This document shows, piece after piece, positions 32,493 through 41,263 of a stretch of 64,000 bases of DNA (positions within the stretch are counted from its first letter, which is position 1; each line of letters starts with the position of its first letter). A program made the translations under genes and the position numbers. Source of the DNA: an uncultured Blautia sp. (lineage in GTDB: Bacteria; Bacillota; Clostridia; Lachnospirales; Lachnospiraceae); contig UQAX01000003.1 of the NCBI GenBank assembly GCA_900539145.1, positions 1-64,000 on the forward strand. The letters run 5' to 3'. Under the pieces are notes generated by a model. That model was not told the origin of the DNA, ran no database searches, and worked only from the letters and a program-made list of their open reading frames with translations.

Positions 32493-34106
32493 GTGACGAA
32501 ATATATTTTTGTAACAGGAGGGGTAGTATCAGGACTGGGAAAGGGAATTACAGCAGCTTCACTTGGAAGACTTTTAAAGGCAAGAGGTTTGAAAGTAGCT
32601 GCACAGAAGCTGGATCCCTATATTAATGTAGATCCTGGAACAATGAGTCCATATCAACATGGTGAAGTATATGTGACCGAAGATGGAGCAGAAACAGATT
32701 TGGATCTGGGACATTATGAGAGATTTATTGACGAAAATCTAAATCAATATTCTAACCTTACAACAGGAAAAGTTTACTGGAATGTATTAAATAAGGAACG
32801 AAAAGGGGAATATCTTGGTTCTACAGTTCAGGTTATTCCTCATGTTACGAATGAAATTAAAGAATTTGTGTATCGCGTAGGGGAAAAAACGGATGCAGAT
32901 GTAGTAATTACGGAGATTGGTGGAACAATCGGAGATATTGAATCTCAGCCATTTCTGGAAGCAGTGCGACAGATTTCCTTAGAAATAGGAAAGGAAAACA
33001 GTCTTTTTATTCATGTGACGTTAGTTCCTTATTTGAGCGGTTCTGAAGAACACAAGTCTAAACCAACACAACATTCAGTCAAGGAATTAAGAGGTATGGG
33101 AATCAATCCAGATATTATTGTGTTGCGTTCCGATAAACCGCTGGAGGCATCTATTTTCGAAAAAATTTCACTTTTCTGCAATGTAAAGTCAGATTGTGTT
33201 GTTGAAAACAGAACCTTGTCTAACCTTTATGAAGCGCCATTGATGTTGGAAAAATCCAGATTTTCAGACGTAGTATGCAGGGAACTTAATATTGATGCAC
33301 CGAAACCGGTACTGGCAGAGTGGGAACAGATGGTAAGACGTATTCGAAACCGTACAGGGGAAGTCCATATTGGACTTGTTGGAAAATATGTAAAACTTCA
33401 TGATGCATATTTATCTGTGGCAGAGGCAATGAATCATGCCGGGTATGAAATGAATACGTTTGTGAAAGTCCATTGGATCGACTCGGAGGATATTACTAAA
33501 GACAGTGTAAATAATATATTGAAAGATTTGTCTGGGGTTATTATTCCGGGAGGATTTGGAAATCGTGGGATAGAGGGTATGATTTTGGCGGCAAAATATG
33601 CCCGCGAAAAACAAATTCCGTATTTGGGCATTTGCCTTGGAATGCAGATTGCAGTTATTGAATTTGCAAGAAATATGTTGGGGCTTAAAGATGCTAATTC
33701 GGGAGAATTTGACGAACAATGCAAACATAAAGTAATTGACTTTATGCCAGGACAAAGTGAAGAAGTAGAAAAAGGAGGGACTCTTCGTTTGGGGAGTTAT
33801 CCATGTAGTATTAAGTTCGGCACAAAATTGGAATCATACTATGGAAAACAAACCATATATGAACGTCATCGCCATCGTTATGAATTTAATAATAAATATC
33901 GCGAAAAGCTGACAGATGCAGGACTTGTAATCAGTGGGACTTCTCCAGATAACAGTCTGGTGGAAGCTATAGAACTGCAGGAGCATCCGTTTTTTACTGG
34001 CGTACAGTTTCATCCAGAATTCAAGAGCCGCCCAAATCAGGCTCATCCACTATTTAGAGGCTTTATTTCGGCTGCATTAAAGGAGCAAAATTATGGGAAT
34101 TCATGA
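32493..34106 (+). CDS. pyrG: CTP synthase
   Basis: The 537-residue enzyme aminates UTP to CTP using glutamine. The N-terminal synthetase domain starts TKYIFVTGGVVSGLGKGI with the P-loop-like nucleotide motif and DPYINVDPGTMSP. The C-terminal class I amidotransferase has catalytic Cys in YLGICLGMQ and His/Glu in FHPEFKSRP. The GTG start is 7 bases after GAAGTGAG-like sequence and AAGGAAGG. The leader has none of the GGGC start of the Bacillus pyrG attenuator. It overlaps purF by 14 bases. Confidence 0.97.
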   Translation: MTKYIFVTGGVVSGLGKGITAASLGRLLKARGLKVAAQKLDPYINVDPGTMSPYQHGEVYVTEDGAETDLDLGHYERFIDENLNQYSNLTTGKVYWNVLNKERKGEYLGSTVQVIPHVTNEIKEFVYRVGEKTDADVVITEIGGTIGDIESQPFLEAVRQISLEIGKENSLFIHVTLVPYLSGSEEHKSKPTQHSVKELRGMGINPDIIVLRSDKPLEASIFEKISLFCNVKSDCVVENRTLSNLYEAPLMLEKSRFSDVVCRELNIDAPKPVLAEWEQMVRRIRNRTGEVHIGLVGKYVKLHDAYLSVAEAMNHAGYEMNTFVKVHWIDSEDITKDSVNNILKDLSGVIIPGGFGNRGIEGMILAAKYAREKQIPYLGICLGMQIAVIEFARNMLGLKDANSGEFDEQCKHKVIDFMPGQSEEVEKGGTLRLGSYPCSIKFGTKLESYYGKQTIYERHRHRYEFNNKYREKLTDAGLVISGTSPDNSLVEAIELQEHPFFTGVQFHPEFKSRPNQAHPLFRGFISAALKEQNYGNS

Positions 34107-35514
34107 GGAATGTGGCGTATTCGGAATAATAAATACAAGAAAAAAGAATGTGGCAGAAATCGTTTATTATGGATTGTATGCGCTGCAACATAGAGGACAG
34201 GAAAGCTGTGGAATTGTTGTAAATGATGAGGGGGTATTTACTTCTCATAAGGATCTTGGACTTGTAAGTGAAGTATTTACTAAAGATTCGTTGTCTCATT
34301 TACCAGAAGGAACCATGGCTGTGGGTCATGTACGATATGGAACCACAGGAGGAACAACGCGAAATAACTGTCAGCCCATTGAAGTGAACCATCAGAAAGG
34401 CAAAATGGCAGTGGCGCATAATGGAAATCTAAGTAATGCATTGGAATTGCGTGATAAGTTAGAATTGTCAGGCGCAATTTTTCATACGACAAGTGACACG
34501 GAAACGATAGCTTATGTTATTACCAGAGAAAGGCTGATGACGCCAAGTATTGAAGATGCAGTGAGCAATACTATGAATTTACTGGAAGGGGCGTATTCTT
34601 TGGTCTTGGTATCGTCTGCAAAGATGATTGCTGCAAGAGACCCTTACGGGTTCAGACCGCTTTGTTATGGACAGATGTCAGATGGCTCTTATGTTGTTGC
34701 ATCAGAAAGTTGTGCATTATCAGCCGTAGGTGCAGAATTTATCAGAGATTTACTGCCGGGAGAAATACTAGTCTTTGATCAGAAAGGGATGGTGTCAAGA
34801 AAAGAACACTGTGGAGAACAGAAGAAAAAAACATGTATCTTTGAGTATATTTATTTTGCCAGACCGGATTCGGTTATCGATAATGTATCTGTTCACGCTT
34901 CACGAATTCGCGCAGGTCAGTTGCTGGCAGAGAACTATCCGGCAAAAGCAGATGTTGTAATTGGAGTTCCGGACAGCGGTCTGGATGCTGCTCTTGGCTA
35001 TGCAAATAAATCAGGTATTCCTTATGGGATTGGATTGATCAAAAACAAATACATTGGCAGAACATTCATTTCACCGAGCCAAAATGAGCGATTGGATAAA
35101 GTTCGAATAAAACTATCTCCTGTAAAGAATGTAATAGATGGAAAAAGGGTGGTTCTTATTGATGACTCTATTGTAAGAGGAACCACAAGCAGACAGATTG
35201 TAAAATTACTACGTGATGCAGGGGCAAGAGAAATACATATGAGAATTTCCGCACCTCCATTTTTGCATCCTTGTTATTATGGGACAGATATTGATTCTGA
35301 GGAAAACCTGATTGCCTGTCATCACAGTACAGAAGAAATTGCTGAAATGCTTGGAGTAAATTCTTTAGGATATCTGGAAATCTCTCAATTGGGAAAATTG
35401 ATTGAAAGTGAGGATTATTGTGCAGCATGTTTTAATGGAAGATATCCCACACGAATTCCAATAGATCTTCGCAAAGACCGATTTGAAAGAAAATTATCGG
35501 AGAGAAAAAAATAA
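34093..35514 (+). CDS. purF: Amidophosphoribosyltransferase
   Basis: PurF makes phosphoribosylamine from PRPP and glutamine, the first step of purine synthesis. In this 473-residue protein the nucleophile is Cys7 (MGIHEECGVFG), implying a short propeptide. LQHRGQESCGI, the glutamine loop and the PRPP motif VVLIDDSIVRGTTS are intact. C-terminal cysteines (CHH, CAAC) fit an Fe-S form of the Bacillus type. AAAGGAG precedes the ATG. Its coupling to pyrG, apart from other pur genes, groups it with glutamine-using enzymes. Confidence 0.94.
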   Translation: MGIHEECGVFGIINTRKKNVAEIVYYGLYALQHRGQESCGIVVNDEGVFTSHKDLGLVSEVFTKDSLSHLPEGTMAVGHVRYGTTGGTTRNNCQPIEVNHQKGKMAVAHNGNLSNALELRDKLELSGAIFHTTSDTETIAYVITRERLMTPSIEDAVSNTMNLLEGAYSLVLVSSAKMIAARDPYGFRPLCYGQMSDGSYVVASESCALSAVGAEFIRDLLPGEILVFDQKGMVSRKEHCGEQKKKTCIFEYIYFARPDSVIDNVSVHASRIRAGQLLAENYPAKADVVIGVPDSGLDAALGYANKSGIPYGIGLIKNKYIGRTFISPSQNERLDKVRIKLSPVKNVIDGKRVVLIDDSIVRGTTSRQIVKLLRDAGAREIHMRISAPPFLHPCYYGTDIDSEENLIACHHSTEEIAEMLGVNSLGYLEISQLGKLIESEDYCAACFNGRYPTRIPIDLRKDRFERKLSERKK

Positions 35515-35528
35515 TGGAGGAATAGAGT

Positions 35529-36713
35529 ATGGTAAAACCTAATATGTATTACAATGAATTGAAAGACTCATACCTTTTTTATAATATAGCCCAGAAAACC
35601 AGAACGTATGTAGAGAACCATCCGGGAGTAAAACTTTTAAGAATGGGAATTGGAGATGTTTCATTACCATTGTGTGATGCAGTGATTAAAGCATTGCATG
35701 AGGCTGTGGATGATCAAGCTTCAAAAAGTAGTTTTCATGGATATATGCCAGAATGTGGTGCTCCATTTTTAAGAGAAGCGATTGTAAAATATTATGCAAA
35801 AAGAGGTATTTCTTTATCAGCGGAGGAAATTTTTGTGTCAAGCGGAGCAAGTGATGAATTGGGAGATGTTTTGGATTTATTTGATCGCTCTAATCAGGTA
35901 TTGGTAATTGAGCCAGCTTATCCGGCGTATGTAGACGCAAATGTGATGGCAGGAAGAAAGATTATGTATTTGGTTTCAGGAGAGGAAAATGAATTTTTGC
36001 CTGAACCAAATGAGAAAACAGAAGCAGATATTATTTATATTTGTTCACCAAATAATCCTACTGGAGCTGTTTTTTCACGTAGTCAACTTCAGGCATGGGT
36101 CAATTATGCAAATAAGAGAGGTTCCATTATTCTTTTCGATGCGGCATATGAGGCCTTTATTGAGGATGAAATACTTCCACATAGTATTTTTGAACTGGAT
36201 GGAGCAGAAACATGTGCCATAGAAATTTGCTCTTTTTCAAAAACTGCCGGCTTCACGGGAACCAGACTTGGTTATACCATTATACCAAAAGCATTGAAGC
36301 GTAATGGGATGAATATGAATGAGATGTGGGTGCGAAATCGTACAACAAAAACAAATGGTGTATCTTATATTATTCAGAAAGGTGGAGCAGCAGTTTTTTC
36401 AGAAGAAGGTCAGAAACAAATTCATGAAAATATACAGATTTATAAGAAAAATGCAAAAGTATTGATGCAGGCCTTGGATCAGCTTGGAATTTGGTACTGT
36501 GGAGGGAAAAATGCCCCTTATATTTGGATGAAATGTCCGAGAGGAATGAAAAGCTGGGAGTTTTTTGACTATCTGTTACAGGAAATTCAAGTAGTAGGAA
36601 CACCAGGAGAGGGGTTTGGAGCTTGTGGAGAAGGATATTTTAGATTCTCAACGTTCAGTTCTCCGGAAGATACAAAAGAAGCAGCAAAAAGAATTGTTAA
36701 ATTACTTTCATAA
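35529..36713 (+). CDS. dapL: LL-diaminopimelate aminotransferase
   Basis: The 394-residue PLP aminotransferase converts tetrahydrodipicolinate directly to LL-diaminopimelate for lysine and cell-wall synthesis. MGIGDVSLPLCDAV, SFHGYMPECGAPFLREAI, CSPNNPTGAVF and the PLP lysine in SFSKTAGFTGTRLGY are typical of DapL. ATGGAGGAATAGAGT precedes the ATG, and it lies 14 bases after purF. A strong terminator and the Pho promoter of phoU follow. Confidence 0.94.
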   Translation: MVKPNMYYNELKDSYLFYNIAQKTRTYVENHPGVKLLRMGIGDVSLPLCDAVIKALHEAVDDQASKSSFHGYMPECGAPFLREAIVKYYAKRGISLSAEEIFVSSGASDELGDVLDLFDRSNQVLVIEPAYPAYVDANVMAGRKIMYLVSGEENEFLPEPNEKTEADIIYICSPNNPTGAVFSRSQLQAWVNYANKRGSIILFDAAYEAFIEDEILPHSIFELDGAETCAIEICSFSKTAGFTGTRLGYTIIPKALKRNGMNMNEMWVRNRTTKTNGVSYIIQKGGAAVFSEEGQKQIHENIQIYKKNAKVLMQALDQLGIWYCGGKNAPYIWMKCPRGMKSWEFFDYLLQEIQVVGTPGEGFGACGEGYFRFSTFSSPEDTKEAAKRIVKLLS

Positions 36714-36780
36714 TGTTTGATATAGGATTTTTATGGTAACAGTTAAGATTTCAAGATAAAAATGTAAAGAATGTAAAGTT

Positions 36781-36811
36781 AACAGACGCAGGAGAGGCGT
36801 CTGTTATTTTT
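36781..36811 (+). terminator. Terminator of the pyrG-purF-dapL operon
   Basis: AACAGACGC pairs perfectly with GCGTCTGTT (36797-36805) and is followed by ATTTTTAT. Confidence 0.88.
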
Positions 36812-36819
36812 ATATAAAT

Positions 36820-36874
36820 TTTACTTTGATTTAACAATCTGACGGTAGTCGATTTTACATGATTTTCGTATAAT
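36820..36874 (+). promoter_or_regulatory. Pho-box promoter of phoU-phoB-phoR
   Basis: TTTACT (36820) and TTAACA (36831) are 11 bases apart. TTTACA follows at 36854, and the -10 box TATAAT at 36869-36874. Distances to the -10 box are 49, 38 and 15 bases, identical to those of the pst promoter. No -35 consensus is present, as expected for an activator-dependent promoter. Confidence 0.75.
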
Positions 36875-36952
36875 GATATCACAGCAATAAAAAATAATGT
36901 TGTAAAAAATTAGAAAAAGATAAATAATTTATATCACAGGGAGGTTTGGCTG

Positions 36953-37603
36953 ATGCGTACAAAATTCGACCGGCAGCTTGAGGAGCTGAATGTAGAGTTG
37001 ATTAAAATGGGAGCTTTATGTGAAAGAGCAATCAGAAGAGCAGTGGATCAGCTTGAGGATACTCAGGATGCAGAAAAGGAACTTGTAGATGGAATTGAGG
37101 AGGAAATCAATCAGAAAGAAAGAGAGATTGAAACTCTTTGTATGAAACTTCTCCTTCAACAGCAGCCCGTAGCCGGTGACTTGAGACAAATATCTTCTGC
37201 ATTAAAAATGATTTCTGATATGGAAAGAATTGGGGATCAGGCGCAGGATATTGCGGATATGTCCCGCTTTGTTCAGGTGAAGGAACTGGCTCATAAAATT
37301 CATATTGGAGAAATGGCTGAAGCAGCAATTAAAATGGTGACAGAAAGCATTGATTCTTTTGTGAAAAAAGATTTAGAAGCTGCGGCAAAGGTTGTAGAAT
37401 ATGATGATGTAGTAGACAATCTGTTCTTAAAAGTAAAACAGGAGCTTCCAAATATGATGAAAAAGGATGCTCAGCAGGCAGAATATTATATTGATTTAAT
37501 TATGATTGCCAAGTATTTGGAAAGAATTGGAGATCACGCAGAAAACATTGCCCAGTGGGTAGAGTACTCAATAACAGGAAAGCATGAAGCAGACAGAGGA
37601 TAA
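36953..37603 (+). CDS. phoU: Phosphate signalling protein PhoU
   Basis: PhoU links the Pst importer to the PhoR kinase and represses the Pho response when phosphate is ample. The 216-residue all-helical protein has two PhoU repeats, about residues 15-105 and 115-205. The metal-binding style motif ERIGDQAQDIAD is in the first and ERIGDHAENIAQW in the second. GGGAGG precedes the ATG. It is followed after 4 bases by phoB, an arrangement in which pst lies elsewhere. Confidence 0.95.
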   Translation: MRTKFDRQLEELNVELIKMGALCERAIRRAVDQLEDTQDAEKELVDGIEEEINQKEREIETLCMKLLLQQQPVAGDLRQISSALKMISDMERIGDQAQDIADMSRFVQVKELAHKIHIGEMAEAAIKMVTESIDSFVKKDLEAAAKVVEYDDVVDNLFLKVKQELPNMMKKDAQQAEYYIDLIMIAKYLERIGDHAENIAQWVEYSITGKHEADRG

Positions 37604-37607
37604 TAGG

Positions 37608-38288
37608 ATGATTTATTTAGTAGAAGATGATGAAAGTATCAGAGAGTTATTGGTGTATACCTTAAATGGTCAAGGGCTTGTGGCAGAGGGATTTGCGTAT
37701 CCCTCTGATTTTTGGCATGCGATGGAAAAGAAAATTCCGGATTTAGTGCTTTTGGACATTATGCTGCCGGAGGAAGATGGACTGGAAATTTTACAGAAAC
37801 TTCGTAAAAAGAAAGAAACGAAAAATATTCCCATTGCCATGCTGACGGCAAAGGGCAGTGAATATGATGTTGTAAAAGGTCTTGACGGAGGAGCAGATGA
37901 TTATATTCCCAAACCATTTCGTATGATGGAGTTAGTTTCCAGAGTAAAAGCATTGATTCGCAGAGGTGGTCAGGAACAGCCTCAGGATGATGAAGAATAT
38001 GTTTTGGGAGAACTGTATGTTTCAAAGAAACGTCATCTGGTAAAAGTAAAAGGAGAGGAAGTTACTCTTACCATGAAGGAGTTTGAGCTTTTATTGCTGT
38101 TCTTATCAAATCCGGGAATTGTGTTTTCCAGAGCGCAGCTTTTGGATAAAATATGGGGCTATCAGTTTGATGGGGAAAGCAGAACGGTAGATGTTCATAT
38201 TAGAACTCTTCGTCAGAAACTGAAAGATGCCGGACACTATATCGAGACCGTTCGAGGTGTAGGATATAAAGTAGGAGGGGACGAATGA
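37608..38288 (+). CDS. phoB: Pho response regulator (OmpR family)
   Basis: The 226-residue regulator has a receiver domain (acidic pair in YLVEDDES, phosphoacceptor Asp in LVLLDIMLPEEDG, Lys in PKPF) and a winged-helix DNA-binding domain ending VDVHIRTLRQKLKDAGHYIETVRGVGYKV. ATG 37608 has GAGG 8 bases upstream; the in-frame start at 37584 lies inside phoU. It most likely binds the TTTACA-type boxes before pstS and phoU. It overlaps phoR by 4 bases. It could equally be named phoP. Confidence 0.92.
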   Translation: MIYLVEDDESIRELLVYTLNGQGLVAEGFAYPSDFWHAMEKKIPDLVLLDIMLPEEDGLEILQKLRKKKETKNIPIAMLTAKGSEYDVVKGLDGGADDYIPKPFRMMELVSRVKALIRRGGQEQPQDDEEYVLGELYVSKKRHLVKVKGEEVTLTMKEFELLLLFLSNPGIVFSRAQLLDKIWGYQFDGESRTVDVHIRTLRQKLKDAGHYIETVRGVGYKVGGDE

Positions 38289-39934
38289 CAAAAAGAATTT
38301 TCAGATCTATGCTTTGCGTTTCCATGATTGTCCTTTTGGCAGGTTCGGGACTGATTATGGGAATTTTGTATCATTATTTTGGAAAGCAGTTATCAAAAGA
38401 ATTAAAGATGGAAGCGGCGTATCTTGCCATTGCAGTGGAGAAGGAGGGAATGGAAGCTTTTGAGGAGCTGCCTCCCCAGACAGAGCGTGTGACGTATATT
38501 GATGAAGATGGAACTGTTCTTTTTGACAGTGTGGCAGATGAAAATGATATGGATAATCACGAAAACCGTGCAGAAATCCAGAAGGCAATGAAAACAGGTT
38601 CCGGTACGGCTGTCAGAAGGTCAGATACCCTGTCAGAAAAAACCTTGTATTATGCTATGAAGCTGGATAACGGAAAAATTTTGCGAGTGTCCAGTGTTCA
38701 GTATAATATTCCGGGACTCTTAGGCGGAATGGTGCAGCCGATTTTAATTATTTTGATTTTTATGGTAGGCTTGTCTGCACTTTTGGCTTTCCGTCTTTCA
38801 AAGAAAATTACGGAGCCTGTCAATGCCCTTGATTTGGAGCATCCGGAGGACAATCAGGTATATGATGAGCTGACGCCGCTTTTAAGTAAAATCAGCAGAC
38901 AGCAAAAATCTCTTCATCATGAGATTGAGGATGCCAGAAAGCAGCAGGAGGAATTTTCTTTAATTACAGAAAACATGGAAGAAGGATTTCTGGTTATTGA
39001 TAAGCATACGGAAGTGTTATCTTATAATTCCAGCGCCTTGAAGCTTTTAGGCGATAGCAACTGGCAGGGCAGACAGAGTATTTTAACATTGAACAGAAGC
39101 GGAGAATTTCAGAGCATTGTAGAGCAGGTACTGGAAGGTCATCATACAGTGAAAATGCTGGAATTTCCGGAAAGAAGCTGCCAGATTGCCGCTAATCCGG
39201 TATGGCAGGATAATGAGGTAACAGGAGCGGTGCTCACTATTTTGGATGTGACAGAGCGTATGAGAGGAGAGCAATTACGCAGGGAATTTACCGCTAATGT
39301 TTCTCATGAGCTGAAAACACCGCTTACTTCTATTTCAGGCTTTGCGGAAATTATTAAGGACGGATTTGTAAAACCGGAGGATACGAAAGTATTTGCCAGC
39401 CGTATTTTTAAGGAAGCGCAGAGGCTGATTACTCTGGTAAATGACGTAATTAAAATTTCCCAGTTGGATGAAGGGGAGCTTGTTTATCAGAAAGAGCAGG
39501 TGGATTTGTATCAGCTGTCTAAAGAGGTTTTTCATCGCATTGAGCACAGCGCCAAGGAAAAAGATGTTAAGCTTTATCTGGAAGGACCTCATGTTCAGGT
39601 GTCTACGGTGAGAATGATTTTAGATGAAGTTCTTTTTAATCTCTGTGAAAATGGCTTAAAATATAATAAACAGGGCGGAAGCTTAACCGTTACGCTGAAA
39701 GAAGAAAACAATAAGGTGGAAATTTCTGTGGAGGATACGGGAATTGGAATACCTGAGGGAGAACAGTCACGAGTATTTGAAAGATTTTACCGTGTGGATA
39801 AGAGCCATTCAAAGGCAATCGGCGGTACAGGACTGGGGCTTTCCATTGTAAAACACGGCTGCATGTATTTGGGCGCTAAGGTTGATGTGGAAAGTACGCC
39901 GGGAGTGGGAAGCAAATTTACGATTACGATGTAA
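38285..39934 (+). CDS. phoR: Pho sensor histidine kinase
   Basis: This 549-residue membrane kinase has one helix at about residues 8-28, an extracytoplasmic region of about 120 residues, a second helix near 150-170, and a PAS domain (about 225-335). The HisKA box FTANVSHELKTPLTSISGF is followed by an HATPase domain with N (LFNLCENGLKYN), G1 (VEDTGIGIP) and G2 (GGTGLGLSIVKH) boxes. The ATG overlaps the phoB stop as ATGA, which indicates coupling. Layout matches PhoR of Firmicutes with a periplasmic sensor region. Confidence 0.92.
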   Translation: MTKRIFRSMLCVSMIVLLAGSGLIMGILYHYFGKQLSKELKMEAAYLAIAVEKEGMEAFEELPPQTERVTYIDEDGTVLFDSVADENDMDNHENRAEIQKAMKTGSGTAVRRSDTLSEKTLYYAMKLDNGKILRVSSVQYNIPGLLGGMVQPILIILIFMVGLSALLAFRLSKKITEPVNALDLEHPEDNQVYDELTPLLSKISRQQKSLHHEIEDARKQQEEFSLITENMEEGFLVIDKHTEVLSYNSSALKLLGDSNWQGRQSILTLNRSGEFQSIVEQVLEGHHTVKMLEFPERSCQIAANPVWQDNEVTGAVLTILDVTERMRGEQLRREFTANVSHELKTPLTSISGFAEIIKDGFVKPEDTKVFASRIFKEAQRLITLVNDVIKISQLDEGELVYQKEQVDLYQLSKEVFHRIEHSAKEKDVKLYLEGPHVQVSTVRMILDEVLFNLCENGLKYNKQGGSLTVTLKEENNKVEISVEDTGIGIPEGEQSRVFERFYRVDKSHSKAIGGTGLGLSIVKHGCMYLGAKVDVESTPGVGSKFTITM

Positions 39935-39935
39935 G

Positions 39936-40025
39936 AAGCTGTTGTAGAAAGCATCTGGAGAATGTTTATACATCTGTTAATTGAAGTGTATAGATATACC
40001 AGATGCTTGATATGACAGCTTTATT
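39936..40025 (+). terminator. Three-tier hairpin after phoR
   Basis: AAGCTGT (39936) pairs with ACAGCTT (40015). Inside it AAGCATCTGG (39949) pairs perfectly with CCAGATGCTT (39999), and a third, A-U rich stem around TATACA/TGTATA lies within. TTATTTTATT follows, so it probably ends the phoU-phoB-phoR mRNA. Confidence 0.55.
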
Positions 40026-40207
40026 TTATTAGGAAAATTTATAGGGCAAGCTGCGATTTGAAAAGTAAATACTTCAAGATGATTGGATGTTGAAATAGAG
40101 TTATGGTTATGATAGACTTTTAAATAGGAAAGTGCCCATGACAGGGTGGTAGCCTCCCGAGCCAATAGACCGGATTACCGGAATACATAGGAAGGGAGGT
40201 GGCGCAT

Positions 40208-40324
40208 ATGACAGCATATGAAATCATTATGATTTTTCTTGGAATATTAGCTTTGCTGATTTCCTTTGGCGGTTTGATTATTGCGTTGCTTACCTTTCTC
40301 GATAAGAGAGATAAGCGAAAATAA
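40208..40324 (+). CDS. Small hydrophobic type I toxin (holin-like toxin family)
   Basis: This 38-residue peptide starts MTAYEIIMIFLGILALLISF, is one continuous membrane helix, and ends in a charged KRDKRK tail, as in the putative holin-like toxins of Firmicutes. Such peptides insert in the membrane and are normally silenced by an antisense RNA. A possible promoter is TTGAAA (40090), 17 bases, TAGACT (40113). GGGAGGTGG is the ribosome site, and GCCTCCC at 40152-40158 can pair with it and hide it. The 3' end of the mRNA overlaps a convergent RNA gene. Confidence 0.8.
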   Translation: MTAYEIIMIFLGILALLISFGGLIIALLTFLDKRDKRK

Positions 40325-40423
40325 AAATGCCTACCCCGTCGGCCAACGGGATAGGCGGTGTCCGTAAGGACAAATAAACCTAGTTTCGAGAGGCATCCAC
40401 TTTGGAGTGGGTACTTTCTTTAT
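40320..40423 (-). ncRNA. Antisense RNA antitoxin of the type I module
   Basis: A minus-strand consensus promoter (TTGAAA 40458-40453, 17 bases, TATAAT 40435-40430) points back at the toxin. The RNA would run from about 40423, form a small hairpin over CCACTCCAAAGTGG, and end at GCCTATCCCGT...ACGGGGTAGGC followed by ATTTTTATTTT near 40320. It is complementary to the 3' part of the toxin mRNA, as in Fst- and TxpA/RatA-type modules. Confidence 0.72.
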
Positions 40424-40429
40424 ATGTTA

Positions 40430-40458
40430 ATTATACCGTAAATATTTATAGTTTTCAA
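40430..40458 (-). promoter_or_regulatory. Promoter of the antisense RNA
   Basis: TTGAAA and TATAAT on the minus strand are separated by exactly 17 bases. It is the strongest promoter match in this interval, as expected for an abundant antitoxin RNA. Confidence 0.75.
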
Positions 40459-40493
40459 GAACTTTTGGCTCTTTATTGAGAGGAGGGTTTTGT

Positions 40494-41204
40494 ATGAGGA
40501 GAAGGTTATCTTTATTTTTCTTAACAGGAACCGTCGCATTGCTTTTATGTAGCTGCAACAAGGCAAAAAATGAGCATTTTGAACTGGAAAATACACCTTT
40601 GGGAATGACTATGGAAGAAACTATGGAAGCATATCAGGTAGAGCGAGATGATTTAGACGACATATAGGAGGGTACTTACGGCTCTGCATTTATGCTTCGA
40701 GACGGACGGGAAATATTTGGAGCAAAGACGGACCACATCAGTTTTAACTTTATGGATATGACAGTCAGCGGTAAAACACAGAAATTGCACCGAATTGATG
40801 TGATGTATCCAGATGATACAGATATGAATGAAGTTCGGAAAAATATGGAACAGTCTTTTGGGAAAACAACGGATAATGTGACTGATTTTGATATGATTGG
40901 CACGTTATTAGACAGTGATATGCGAAGATATGATTATGAAGCAGATGAGCATTTAGCCTTGTGGGCAGATAAAAAGGTCAGTGATGTCATTCCAAAGGGA
41001 CAGGAAGAAGAATATGAGAAATTATGGGAAATTCCCATGACACGTCTTTCTGAGGATAAGTGGGAGGAATTTTCCGAAAACGCTTCTCTGGTATATGGGT
41101 ATTGCTCTGATAATGCTGATGATGCACCGATAGGTGACAAAAGAATTCGCATAGATGCCACAAATTGGGTGATTTATAATACCATTAAAGAAGAATTGGA
41201 ATAA
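40494..41204 (+). pseudogene. Lipoprotein gene interrupted by an in-frame TAG
   Basis: The reading frame begins MRRRLSLFFLTGTVALLLCSC (lipobox LCSC, Cys21) after GAGAGGAGGG and runs 57 codons to TAG at 40665-40667. It then continues in the same frame (EGTYGSAFMLRDGREIF...) for another 178 codons to 41204. The second part alone has no good ribosome site at its first ATG (40692). The full frame would be a 236-codon lipoprotein of unknown function. Either the gene is decayed, the base is an error, or the amber codon is read through. No pyrrolysine genes are in the window. Confidence 0.72.
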
Positions 41205-41217
41205 GAAATAAAAAGAA

Positions 41218-41263
41218 AGAGACCATTTTCACGGAAATAAATTCGTCAAAATGGTCTCTGTTT
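41218..41263 (+). terminator. Bidirectional terminator before the V-ATPase operon end
   Basis: AGAGACCATTTT (41218-41229) pairs perfectly with AAAATGGTCTCT (41248-41259), followed by GTTTTAA on the plus strand and by a T-rich stretch on the minus strand. It would end both the lipoprotein transcript and the ATPase operon. Confidence 0.85.

Noticed and set aside
40665..40667. TAG as a pyrrolysine codon
   Set aside because: No pylT or pylS is present in the window and the protein is not a methylamine methyltransferase; ordinary decay is simpler.
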